Shown here: one piece after another, positions 26,195-34,880 of the stretch
Layout of the letters: every line of letters begins with the position of its first letter
Numbering within the stretch: position 1 is the stretch's first letter
Assembly: GCA_938034905.1 (NCBI GenBank)
Contig: CALHLF010000039.1
Coordinates: 1 to 63,459 of the forward strand
DNA: 63,459 nucleotides
From: an uncultured bacterium
GTDB taxonomy: Bacteria; Dictyoglomota; Dictyoglomia; Dictyoglomales; Dictyoglomaceae
Direction: 5' to 3'
Notes under the pieces: model-generated
The model's input: the letters and a program-made list of their open reading frames with translations, nothing else
Database searches by the model: none
Told to the model about the DNA's origin: nothing
Translations under genes and position numbers: made by a program

Positions 26195-27985
26195 ATGAAT
26201 GTAAATTTATCAAACGACTTATATAAAAAAGCAAGTTTCCTTCCTGATGCACCCGGAGTATATATCTTTAAGGATGCACAAGATAAGATTATTTATGTTG
26301 GGAAATCAAAATCCTTAAGAAAAAGAGTTCTTTCTTATTTTAAAGATAATTCTCCTAAAAATATCCTTCTTTTGAAAAGAGCTCAAGATTTAGAGTATAT
26401 AATAACAGATTCTGAAACTGAAGCCTACATATTGGAATCTATTCTTATAAAGAAACATAAACCAACATATAATATTCAGTTAAGAGATGACAAACAATAT
26501 CCCTTGTTAAAATTAACATTAAATGAGCCTTTCCCTCGATTGATAATGACAAGAAGAATTGAGGATGACTCTGCAAGATATTTTGGCCCTTTTCCTCAGT
26601 CAAATACCGTTAGAGAAACTATTTCTTTAGTTAAAAAAATCTTTAATCTTCGAAGCTGTTCCTGGGAATTACCAAAAAGAGGCCCAAAGAGACCTTGTAT
26701 ATATTACGATCTAAAAAGGTGTAGCGCTCCTTGTCAAGGATATATTTCCCAAGAGGAATATAGAAAAATTGTTGAGGAGGTCCTTTTATTCTTAGAGGGT
26801 AAATATCAAAAGTTAGTTGAGGGATTAACAGAGAAAATGAATTCTGCAGTTTCTAATTTAGAATTTGAAAAAGCTATAAAATACAGAGACCAAATAAGAT
26901 ATCTTCAAAATCTTTGGGAAAAACAAAAAATTTTTTCCTTTGATAAAAAAGATAAAGATCTTATCCAAATTTATATAGAAGAAGCTTCTGCTAAAGTTCT
27001 AATTTATTTGATAAGGGAAGGAAAATTGATAGAAAAAAGGATAAATACTTTAAAGATACCCTTAGACTATGAAAAGAAGGAAATATTACTTAGTTTCTTA
27101 ACCCAATATTATTCTCAAAGGGAAATTCCTAATATAATTGTTATTCCCTTAGATTTAGGAAAAGAAAAAAATGAGATAGAAAGATTTTTATCTGAAAGAA
27201 AAAAGGATAATGTTTCTATAAGAGAACCTATAGGAGAAGAGATGGAATTATTGGAAATGGCTTTAAAGGATCTTAATATACTTGAAATTAAAAAGGATAA
27301 AATATGGAATGAGTTATTAGAGTTGCAAAAAGTACTTAATTTAGAAAATATCCCATTGTGGATTGAAGGTTATGATGTTTCAAATCTTCAAGGAAAAGAG
27401 GCAGTGGGATCCCGTGTAGTATTCTATAAGGGATTACCTTATAAAGAAAAATATAGAAGATATAAAATTGAATTTACCAATGAAGCACCTAATGATTATT
27501 TAATGCTTCAGGAGATAATGGAAAGAAGACTTAAAGATACCGGAGATGAAATTTCTGATATTATTTTAATAGATGGAGGAAAGGGACAACTCAATGCAAT
27601 ATTAGAAGTATTTGAGAGATTAAATATAAAACCAAAGGCTTTAGTGGCTTTAGCTAAAAAGGAGGAAGAAATTTATATTCCAAATAGAAAGAAACCTATA
27701 AAATTAGATAAATCTTCTCCTGCTCTACATATATTACAAAGAGTTAGAGATGAGGCTCATAGATTTGCTTTAACTTATCACAGAAAATTAAGAAAGAAAA
27801 AAATTTTAGAAAGTAAATCTCTAAAAATTAAAGGATTAGGAGAAAAGAGATGGAGGATATTATTAGAGAAATTTCATTCCATAGATGAGATGAAAAAAGT
27901 TCCTAAGGAAGAATTTTTAAATATAAATGGGATTCCTAAAACCTTAGGAGAAAGGATTTATCAATATTTACATAGTCAAGATTAA
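26195..27985 (+). CDS. uvrC: Excinuclease ABC subunit C
   Basis: The dual-incision nuclease of nucleotide excision repair, 596 residues. The GIY-YIG nuclease domain is PGVYIFKDAQDKIIYVGKSK. A cysteine cluster (CIYYDLKRCSAPC) and a UVR motif near 225 (LEFEKAIKYRDQIRYLQNL) follow, and then the RNase H-like second nuclease (GYDVSNLQGKEAVGSRVVF, ILIDGGKGQLNA). A helix-hairpin-helix pair ends it (GLGEKRWRILLEKFHSIDEM). A longer frame begins at TTG 26156, but that overlaps the promoter, so ATG 26195 is chosen. No ribosome binding site is visible before it. uvrA and uvrB are not in the window. Confidence 0.94.
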   Translation: MNVNLSNDLYKKASFLPDAPGVYIFKDAQDKIIYVGKSKSLRKRVLSYFKDNSPKNILLLKRAQDLEYIITDSETEAYILESILIKKHKPTYNIQLRDDKQYPLLKLTLNEPFPRLIMTRRIEDDSARYFGPFPQSNTVRETISLVKKIFNLRSCSWELPKRGPKRPCIYYDLKRCSAPCQGYISQEEYRKIVEEVLLFLEGKYQKLVEGLTEKMNSAVSNLEFEKAIKYRDQIRYLQNLWEKQKIFSFDKKDKDLIQIYIEEASAKVLIYLIREGKLIEKRINTLKIPLDYEKKEILLSFLTQYYSQREIPNIIVIPLDLGKEKNEIERFLSERKKDNVSIREPIGEEMELLEMALKDLNILEIKKDKIWNELLELQKVLNLENIPLWIEGYDVSNLQGKEAVGSRVVFYKGLPYKEKYRRYKIEFTNEAPNDYLMLQEIMERRLKDTGDEISDIILIDGGKGQLNAILEVFERLNIKPKALVALAKKEEEIYIPNRKKPIKLDKSSPALHILQRVRDEAHRFALTYHRKLRKKKILESKSLKIKGLGEKRWRILLEKFHSIDEMKKVPKEEFLNINGIPKTLGERIYQYLHSQD

Positions 27986-27994
27986 AAAAATTTT

Positions 27995-28025
27995 TTGACA
28001 AATTTAACCAAAAAGAGTATATGAT
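27995..28025 (+). promoter_or_regulatory. Promoter of pdxS-pdxT
   Basis: A consensus TTGACA (27995-28000) stands 17 to 19 bases before a TATATGAT -10 region (28018-28025), immediately after uvrC. It would drive pdxS and perhaps the downstream mcsA-clpC-radA run. Confidence 0.65.
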
Positions 28026-28055
28026 GTATAATTTTATTTGAAAGGAGGGTATGCG

Positions 28056-28943
28056 ATGGAAGTAATATTAGGAAACGAAAAGGTAAAAAGAGGACTTGCA
28101 CAAATGTTAAAAGGTGGAGTAATAATGGACGTTACTAATGCCGAACAAGCAGAAATAGCTGAATCTGCTGGAGCTGTTGCTGTTATGGCTTTGGAAAGGG
28201 TTCCTGCAGACATAAGAGCCCAAGGTGGGGTAGCTCGAATGGCAGATCCAAAGAAGATAAAGGAAATAATGTCCGCTGTTAGCATTCCTGTCATGGCAAA
28301 GGTAAGAATTGGCCACTTTGTTGAGGCACAAATATTAGAAGCCCTTGGAGTTGATTTTATAGATGAAAGTGAAGTTTTAACTCCAGCAGATGAAAAATAT
28401 CATATAAATAAACATTTATTTAAAGTTCCTTTCGTTTGTGGAGCAAGGGATTTGGGTGAGGCCTTAAGAAGGATTGCAGAAGGTGCAGCAATGATTAGGA
28501 CAAAAGGGGAGGCAGGAACAGGAAACGTAGTTGAAGCAGTAAGACATATGAGACAAATAATGGACGAAATAAGATCTTTAGCTCTTATTCCTGATGAAGA
28601 ATTAGTTACTAAAGCAAAGGAATTAGGGGCTCCTTTGGAGGTCTTAATAGAAACTAAGAAATTGGGAAGACTTCCCGTTGTGAATTTTGCAGCTGGAGGT
28701 ATTGCAACTCCTGCAGATGCTGCATTAATGATGCACTTAGGTGCAGATGGGGTTTTTGTTGGTTCTGGAATATTTAAATCCAAGGATCCAAGAAAGAGGG
28801 CAAGGGCAATAGTTTTAGCTGTAACTTACTATAATGATCCTGAGGTCCTTGCCGAAATTTCTGAGGATTTAGGAGAGCCTATGCCTGGAATTGATGTCCG
28901 ACAACTTTCAGAAAAAGAGTTACTACAGATTAGGGGTTGGTAA
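28056..28943 (+). CDS. pdxS: Pyridoxal 5'-phosphate synthase, lyase subunit
   Basis: The TIM-barrel subunit of the ribose-5-phosphate dependent PLP pathway, 295 residues. The catalytic lysines are seen in [17 protein letters not shown] (near 80) and [14 protein letters not shown] (near 150). The phosphate loop is [22 protein letters not shown] 28056 is preceded by AAAGGAGGG. A longer TTG frame from 28038 would swallow this site and is rejected. It works with PdxT, which follows directly. Twelve PdxS and twelve PdxT subunits form the usual complex. Confidence 0.96.
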   Translation: MEVILGNEKVKRGLAQMLKGGVIMDVTNAEQAEIAESAGAVAVMALERVPADIRAQGGVARMADPKKIKEIMSAVSIPVMAKVRIGHFVEAQILEALGVDFIDESEVLTPADEKYHINKHLFKVPFVCGARDLGEALRRIAEGAAMIRTKGEAGTGNVVEAVRHMRQIMDEIRSLALIPDEELVTKAKELGAPLEVLIETKKLGRLPVVNFAAGGIATPADAALMMHLGADGVFVGSGIFKSKDPRKRARAIVLAVTYYNDPEVLAEISEDLGEPMPGIDVRQLSEKELLQIRGW

Positions 28944-28948
28944 TTAAT

Positions 28949-29518
28949 ATGAAGATAGGAATTTTAGCTATTCAAGGTTCTGTAGAAGAACATAAGGTAA
29001 TTTTAGAAAAACTGGGAATAGAGAATGTCTTAGTAAAAAAAGCAAAGGATTTAGATACTATAGATGGCTTAATATTGCCAGGAGGCGAAAGTACTACTTT
29101 AATACATATATTAAAAACGATGGACATCTTTGAATATCTTAAGGAAAAAATTAAGAAGGGCCTTCCTGTGCTTTCCACTTGCGCTGGTTTGATTATTCTT
29201 GCAAAACAAATTGAGAATTATCCTAATCAAAATTCTTTAGATGTATTAAATATTACCCTATCTCGCAATGCTTATGGTCGTCAGAGAGAAAGTTTTATAA
29301 CCTATCTTCCTATTCCTATATTGGGAGATGAACCCTATGAAGCAGTGTTTATTAGGGCTCCAAAGATAATAAAAACTGGAGAAGGAGTTAAAATTCATGC
29401 AACCTTTCAAGATAGTCCTGTTTTTGTGGAAGAGGGAAATATTTTAGGACTTACCTTTCATCCTGAGCTTACTAATGATTTAAGAATTCACAAATATTTT
29501 CTAAGTAAAATGAGGTAA
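28949..29518 (+). CDS. pdxT: Pyridoxal 5'-phosphate synthase, glutaminase subunit
   Basis: A class I glutamine amidotransferase of 189 residues that supplies ammonia to Pdx[15 protein letters not shown] starts the protein, [16 protein letters not shown] is the conserved oxyanion region, the nucleophile is the cysteine in [10 protein letters not shown], and HPELTND carries the catalytic His-x-Glu. I use ATG 28949 rather than an upstream TTG that overlaps pdxS. It is six bases from the pdxS stop codon. Confidence 0.95.
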   Translation: MKIGILAIQGSVEEHKVILEKLGIENVLVKKAKDLDTIDGLILPGGESTTLIHILKTMDIFEYLKEKIKKGLPVLSTCAGLIILAKQIENYPNQNSLDVLNITLSRNAYGRQRESFITYLPIPILGDEPYEAVFIRAPKIIKTGEGVKIHATFQDSPVFVEEGNILGLTFHPELTNDLRIHKYFLSKMR

Positions 29519-29523
29519 AGTTT

Positions 29524-29982
29524 ATGTTATGTCAAAATTGTAGAAAAAAACCTGCCGAAGTAATTATAGAGATAAATGATGAAAATAAAAAAGAAAGAAT
29601 TTCTTTGTGTAGAGATTGTTTTAAAGATTATTATCATCAATTTCTGAAAGATACCTTTAAGGAACTATTACATATTGTTGAAGAAAATTTCTTTAAATAT
29701 AATGATTATTGTCCATATTGTGGAAAAAGCTGGAAAGAAATCGAGGAAAGTAAAAAGATAGGATGTATAAATTGCTACAAAACTTTTAAAGAAAGATTAA
29801 ATGGTATCTTAGAGAAAATACATGGAAAGAAGAAATATAGAGGAAAAGCTCCAAAATCATCAGGAGAAAAATTAGAAGAGATTATGAAAAATAGAATATT
29901 ACTTTCAAAGGCTATCGAAGAGGAAAATTATGAAAAAGCTGCAGAGATTAGAGATTATCTAAAAAAGTTAAAAAAAGGCTGA
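29524..29982 (+). CDS. mcsA: McsA-like zinc protein with UVR motif
   Basis: A 152-residue protein with four Cys-x2-Cys pairs (CQNC, CRDC, CPYC, CINC), which should bind two zinc ions, and a C-terminal UVR motif (IEEENYEKAAEIRDYLKKL). In Firmicutes McsA binds and stimulates the protein arginine kinase McsB and, with it, tags proteins for ClpCP. The gene is followed two bases later by the mcsB homologue and then by clpC. No ctsR repressor gene precedes it, and pdxT lies there instead. Confidence 0.88.
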   Translation: MLCQNCRKKPAEVIIEINDENKKERISLCRDCFKDYYHQFLKDTFKELLHIVEENFFKYNDYCPYCGKSWKEIEESKKIGCINCYKTFKERLNGILEKIHGKKKYRGKAPKSSGEKLEEIMKNRILLSKAIEEENYEKAAEIRDYLKKLKKG

Positions 29983-29984
29983 AA

Positions 29985-31025
29985 ATGAATGAAATTTATA
30001 AGTATTTAGGCTGGATAAGAGAGGATCATCAATATAGAGATATTTTTGTGAGAACTAAAATCCGCCTAATGAGAAATGTGGCGGATTTTCCTTTTCCTAA
30101 TCAAATAGATAATATAAAAAGAAAGGTATTTTTAAATAAAGTAGAATGGTTATTTAATAATAGTAATGTCTTTGAGGGATTTGAGTTTATCCCCCTGAAT
30201 AAACAAACTTTAAGGATTAAATACCTCTTTTTGGAAAAGGGAGTTCTTAATGAAGATCCAAAAGAGGATGGCAAGAGCATATTAATTAACAAAAAAGGAG
30301 ACCTCAGTATATTGATTAATGAAAATGATCACTTTCAATTGCAAAAAACTGTTTCAGGTTTTGAATTTGAAAATTCTTTAAATCACCTATATGAATTAGA
30401 AGAGAGGCTCTCAGAATATTTTGAATTTGCCTTTGATTCCAATATAGGTTATTTAACTTCCTCAATAGAAAATATTGGTCTTGGAATAAAAATAACCTTT
30501 TGGGTTCATCTTCCAGGACTATCCCAAGAAGATGAAGTTCTTGATTTAATGAGATCTTTTAAACCTTCAAAAATATATATGAAAGAAGTTTATAAAAATG
30601 AGGATTATTCAGTAGGAAATTTATTTGAAGTTTCTATAGATGAAGGATTTTCTACCCCAAAAAGATTAATTTCCAAGGTAAAAAGAGTTGTAGAAAAGAT
30701 AATTAATCGAGAAAGAGAGGCAAGAAAAATTTTGTTAACAGAAAGAAGGATTATTGTTGAAGATACTGTTTATAAGTCCTTAGGACTTATAAATTATAGT
30801 AAAATTCTTAGCTTTAGAGGAGCAGTGGAATTGTTATATAACTTAAGATTAGGAGCTTCATTAAATATTATATCAATTCCCCTAAAATTAATTGATATTC
30901 TTTCCATTTTTGTCCAGCCAAACCATATTCAATTAAGATATGGAAAGGAATTAAATTCTCCAGAAATGGAAATTTTGAGAGCAAATTTATTGCGTGATGT
31001 TTTCAAAAGTTATAAAATATCATAG
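29985..31025 (+). CDS. mcsB: McsB-like protein, probably a catalytically dead arginine kinase
   Basis: Overall this is a guanido-kinase-fold protein of McsB size (346 residues) in the mcsA-mcsB-clpC context. Compared with active McsB as I remember it, the functional motifs are changed. S-R-I-R-L-A-R-N is T-K-I-R-L-M-R-N; N-E-E-D-H-I-R is N-E-N-D-H-F-Q (catalytic Glu lost); T-S-C-P-T-N-V-G-T-G-L-R is T-S-S-I-E-N-I-G-L-G-I-K (conserved Cys lost). The R-G-I-Y-G-E-G loop is K-E-V-Y-K-N-E, and the C-terminal R-D-x-x-R-A phosphoarginine sensor is M-E-I-L-R-A. The frame is intact and starts cleanly at ATG 29985. It may serve as a scaffold or adaptor rather than an enzyme. Confidence 0.8.
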   Translation: MNEIYKYLGWIREDHQYRDIFVRTKIRLMRNVADFPFPNQIDNIKRKVFLNKVEWLFNNSNVFEGFEFIPLNKQTLRIKYLFLEKGVLNEDPKEDGKSILINKKGDLSILINENDHFQLQKTVSGFEFENSLNHLYELEERLSEYFEFAFDSNIGYLTSSIENIGLGIKITFWVHLPGLSQEDEVLDLMRSFKPSKIYMKEVYKNEDYSVGNLFEVSIDEGFSTPKRLISKVKRVVEKIINREREARKILLTERRIIVEDTVYKSLGLINYSKILSFRGAVELLYNLRLGASLNIISIPLKLIDILSIFVQPNHIQLRYGKELNSPEMEILRANLLRDVFKSYKIS

Positions 31026-31054
31026 GGAAGTGTATTAAAGGAGGTGTATCTTAT

Positions 31055-33505
31055 ATGATGGACAAACTAACACAGAGAGCATATAGGGTATTATTGTTGG
31101 CACAAGAAGAGGCACGACGTTTAAACTATTCCACAGTTGGAACAGAGCATATTCTATTGGGACTAATTCGTGAAGAAGGGGGAGTTGCTGCCCAAGCTCT
31201 TATCAATTTGGGTTTAGATCTTAATTATCTAAGAACAGAAATAGAACGCTTAATTGGACGGGGAGATGGAACCTCTTATGGTGCACTTCCCTTTACTTCC
31301 CGAGCAAAAAAGGTCTTAGAATATGCCTCTGAATCTGCCCAAGAATTAAATCATAATTATATTGGAACAGAACATCTTCTTTTAGGGCTTTTAAAAGAAG
31401 GAGAAGGTGTTGCTGCTCATGTATTAGAAGGTATGGGGGTAAGATTAGAAGATGTAACTGTGGAAATTCTTAAAATCTTAGGAGAACCTATTGAGCCTAA
31501 TAGATTAAAAAATAAGTTCCTTTCTACATCTAGAAAAAAGAGACCAATTACTGCAACTTTAGATGAATTTGGAAGAGATCTTACCCAATTGGCAAGACAA
31601 GGGAAATTAGATCCTATAATTGGCAGAGAAAAAGAATTGGAAAGAATAATACAAATTCTTAGTAGAAGAACAAAAAATAATCCAGTACTTATAGGAGAAC
31701 CAGGAGTTGGAAAAACTGCAATTGTTGAAGGATTAGCCCAAAAAATTATTATGAATGAAGTTCCAGATGTCCTTTTAAATAAAAAAATTATTGCCTTAGA
31801 TATGGGGACAATAATTGCTGGCACAAAATATAGAGGTGAATTTGAAGAAAGAATGCAAAGGATTATTGAAGAAGTAAAGATGTCAAAGGATATTATTCTA
31901 TTTATTGATGAAATCCATACATTAGTAGGGGCAGGAGCTGCAGAGGGAGCAGTTGATGCAGCTAATATTTTAAAACCTTCTCTTGCAAAGGGAGAAATTC
32001 AACTTATTGGAGCTACCACTCCTACAGAGTATAGAAAATACATTGAAAAGGATGGTGCTTTAGAGAGAAGATTTCAGCCTGTCAGAGTGATGGAACCCAC
32101 ATACGATGAAACTATAAAGATCCTTAAGGGATTAAGAGAAAGGTATGAGAACTTCCACCATGTTAGAATTCCTGATGAAACTATAGAGGAAGCTGTTAAG
32201 CTCTCAGTAAGATATATTAATGATCGTTTCCTTCCCGATAAAGCTATTGATATTATTGATGAAGCATCTGCAAGGGTAAGATTAACGAGGCCAAAATCTA
32301 TTGCACACAGCAATTTGGAAAGAGAACTTGAGAGAATAAAAGAGCAAAAAGAGATTGCAATAAGAAATCAAAATTTTGAAAGAGCAGCTCAATTGAGAGA
32401 TGAGGAGAGAAAATTAGAAGAATATATTAGAGGCTTTTTAAATTCCACATCTATTTCAGAAAGGATTGTAACTCCAGAAGATGTAGCCCAAGTGGTATCT
32501 GCGTGGACAGGTATTCCTGTTGCTCAATTGTTAATTGAAGAGAGAGAAAGACTTTTAAGAATGGAAGAGGAACTACATAAAAGAATTATATCTCAAGATG
32601 AAGCAGTAAGAGTAGTGTCAAAGGCAATTAGAAGATCTCGCTCAGGAATTAAAGATCCAAAGAGACCAATTGGAGTATTTCTATTCTTAGGTCCTACTGG
32701 AGTGGGAAAAACAGAATTGGCAAGGGCATTAGCAGAATATCTATTTGGAAATGAGAATGCCCTTATACGTTTTGATATGTCTGAATATATGGAAAAGCAT
32801 AGTGTATCGAGATTAATAGGAGCCCCTCCTGGATATGTAGGATATGAAGAGGGAGGGCAATTGACAGAAAAAGTTCATAGAAGACCTTATTCTGTAATAC
32901 TTTTTGATGAAATTGAAAAGGCTCATACAGATATCTTCAACGTCTTACTACAAATTATGGATGATGGACAATTAACTGATGGCCATGGAAGGAGAGTAGA
33001 TTTTAAGAACACTATTCTAATTATGACTTCTAACTTTGGAGCAGAATACTTTAAACAAGAAACTACTCTTGGCTTTGCATCAAAAGAAGACAAAGAAAAA
33101 TCCTTTGAGAAAATTAAAGATCTTATTCTGAGCGAGATAAAAAAATATTTCCGTCCCGAATTTTTGAACCGATTAGATGAAATTGTATTCTTCCATCCAT
33201 TATCTCGAGATGATTTAAGAAGGATTGTAGAACTTCTACTTAAGCCCATTGCAGGAAGATTAATGGAGAAGAAGATCACCCTTGAAGTAGATGAAGAAGT
33301 TAAGAACTTCTTAGTGGAAAAAGGATATGATCCTTTCTATGGTGCAAGACCATTAAAGAGAACTATTCAAAATTATCTGGAAGATCCTTTAGCAGAGCTA
33401 CTTCTTGAGGGAAGATTTAAGGAGGGAGATATTGTAAGAGCAGAATTAGATAAAGAAAATAATAAAATAGAATTTAGAAATGTATCTTTGGTAGTTAATA
33501 GATGA
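31055..33505 (+). CDS. clpC: ATP-dependent Clp protease ATPase subunit ClpC
   Basis: A two-ring AAA+ unfoldase of 816 residues that feeds ClpP. It has two N-terminal Clp repeats (GTEHILLGLIREEGGVAAQA and GTEHLLLGLLKEGEGVAAHV). The first AAA domain is GEPGVGKTAIVEGLA with LFIDEIHTLVGAG. The middle coiled coil contains a UVR motif (RNQNFERAAQLRDEERKLEE). The second AAA domain is GPTGVGKTELARALAE. The glutamates that bind phosphoarginine in the N-domain of Bacillus ClpC appear to be kept in both repeats. AAGGAGGTG precedes tandem ATGs, and the first is used. Confidence 0.96.
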   Translation: MMDKLTQRAYRVLLLAQEEARRLNYSTVGTEHILLGLIREEGGVAAQALINLGLDLNYLRTEIERLIGRGDGTSYGALPFTSRAKKVLEYASESAQELNHNYIGTEHLLLGLLKEGEGVAAHVLEGMGVRLEDVTVEILKILGEPIEPNRLKNKFLSTSRKKRPITATLDEFGRDLTQLARQGKLDPIIGREKELERIIQILSRRTKNNPVLIGEPGVGKTAIVEGLAQKIIMNEVPDVLLNKKIIALDMGTIIAGTKYRGEFEERMQRIIEEVKMSKDIILFIDEIHTLVGAGAAEGAVDAANILKPSLAKGEIQLIGATTPTEYRKYIEKDGALERRFQPVRVMEPTYDETIKILKGLRERYENFHHVRIPDETIEEAVKLSVRYINDRFLPDKAIDIIDEASARVRLTRPKSIAHSNLERELERIKEQKEIAIRNQNFERAAQLRDEERKLEEYIRGFLNSTSISERIVTPEDVAQVVSAWTGIPVAQLLIEERERLLRMEEELHKRIISQDEAVRVVSKAIRRSRSGIKDPKRPIGVFLFLGPTGVGKTELARALAEYLFGNENALIRFDMSEYMEKHSVSRLIGAPPGYVGYEEGGQLTEKVHRRPYSVILFDEIEKAHTDIFNVLLQIMDDGQLTDGHGRRVDFKNTILIMTSNFGAEYFKQETTLGFASKEDKEKSFEKIKDLILSEIKKYFRPEFLNRLDEIVFFHPLSRDDLRRIVELLLKPIAGRLMEKKITLEVDEEVKNFLVEKGYDPFYGARPLKRTIQNYLEDPLAELLLEGRFKEGDIVRAELDKENNKIEFRNVSLVVNR

Positions 33506-33518
33506 GAAAGAGAATTGA

Positions 33519-34880
33519 ATGGTAAAGTTAAAGGTAAAATATATTTGTCAAATATGTGGGTATGAGTCCATAGGATGGTTAGGAAAATGCCCTAATTGTG
33601 GTTCTTTTGGATCTTTAACTGAAATTAAAGAAGAGGATGTAGAAAAGGTAGAGGAAAGAAAAGATATAAAAACTTTTTTAATTGATGAGATAGAATCAGA
33701 AGAAAGTAAAAGGCTAAAAAGTGGATTAAAGGAATTTGATGATCTTTTAGGGGGAGGAATAGTTCCAGGATCCCTCATTCTCCTTGCAGGGGAACCTGGA
33801 ATTGGAAAATCTACTTTACTTCTTCAATTAGCTTTTTCTTTAGAGGAAAAAGGTTTTCCAGTGTTATATGTTTCTGCTGAAGAATCTTTATCTCAAATAA
33901 GATTTCGAGCAGAAAGAATTTCGGATAAGATTCCATCTGTTAAATTTTTACCCGAAAATCAATTAGAGAACATCTTAGAGGTATTAAAATCTAACAATTT
34001 TTTAGTAGTTATAATAGATTCAATTCAAACAATTTATTCTAATAATCTTTCTACTTCTCCAGGAGGAATTGTACAGGTTAGAGAGTGTACTTCGAGGCTT
34101 ATGAATTTTGCAAAAAGCACAAACACTGCAATATTTCTTGTGGGACATATCACAAAGGAAGGAGATATAGCTGGCCCTAAAACTTTAGAACATTTAGTAG
34201 ATGTAGTTTTATACTTAGAAGGGGACAGATATCAAGAATTAAGAGTCCTTAGAGCTATTAAAAATAGATTTGGTCCCACCAACGATCTTGCTTTATATGA
34301 AATGAGAGACTCAGGTCTTAAGGAAATCTTAGATGTATCAAAAAAGCTATTGGAGGAGAGAAACAAGAATATTTCTGGGGCATTAGTGGTTCCAATTATG
34401 GAGGGAACAAAACCTATATTAGTTGAACTTCAATCTTTAATAAGTAGAAGTAATACCACTTTCCCAAGAAGAATTAGTATTGGCATAGATATAAACAAGT
34501 TAGCTTTAATTCTTGCAATTCTTGAAAAAAAATTAAACTTAAAATTACAGGATAAAGATGTATTTTTCAATGTAGTGGGAGGAATAAAAATTAATGAACC
34601 TGCAGTAGATTTAGGTATTGCCTTCTCTATTTTTTCTTCCTACTACGATATTGTTTTCCCTGAGGATACAGTGGTAATTGGGGAATTGGGATTAGGAGGA
34701 GAAATTAGATCTGTAGGAAATATTGAAAAAAGGTTAAAGGAATCGCAAAAATTAGGATTTAAAAGGGTGATTCTTCCAAAAAGTAAATTGTCAAAAAACT
34801 TTGAGAACCTTATATTATATCCTATTTCAGATATTTATGAGGGAATAAAAATTATTTGGGGAAATAAATGGCTGAGTTAA
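33519..34880 (+). CDS. radA: DNA repair protein RadA (Sms)
   Basis: A RecA-like ATPase and branch-migration helicase in recombination repair, 453 residues. The N-terminal zinc finger is CQICGYESIGWLGKCPNC, Walker A is LAGEPGIGKSTLLLQ, and the family signature KNRFGPTNDLALYEM lies near residue 250. The C-terminal part is Lon-protease-like (NVVGGIKINEPAVDLGIAF) without its catalytic serine, as is normal for RadA. The gene overlaps disA by 13 bases. RadA and DisA act together at branched DNA in Bacillus. Confidence 0.95.
   Translation: MVKLKVKYICQICGYESIGWLGKCPNCGSFGSLTEIKEEDVEKVEERKDIKTFLIDEIESEESKRLKSGLKEFDDLLGGGIVPGSLILLAGEPGIGKSTLLLQLAFSLEEKGFPVLYVSAEESLSQIRFRAERISDKIPSVKFLPENQLENILEVLKSNNFLVVIIDSIQTIYSNNLSTSPGGIVQVRECTSRLMNFAKSTNTAIFLVGHITKEGDIAGPKTLEHLVDVVLYLEGDRYQELRVLRAIKNRFGPTNDLALYEMRDSGLKEILDVSKKLLEERNKNISGALVVPIMEGTKPILVELQSLISRSNTTFPRRISIGIDINKLALILAILEKKLNLKLQDKDVFFNVVGGIKINEPAVDLGIAFSIFSSYYDIVFPEDTVVIGELGLGGEIRSVGNIEKRLKESQKLGFKRVILPKSKLSKNFENLILYPISDIYEGIKIIWGNKWLS

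Noticed and set aside
28034-28783. Long minus-strand frames inside pdxS.
   Set aside because: They are shadows created by the codon use of a highly conserved gene. The promoter and ribosome binding site fit pdxS.
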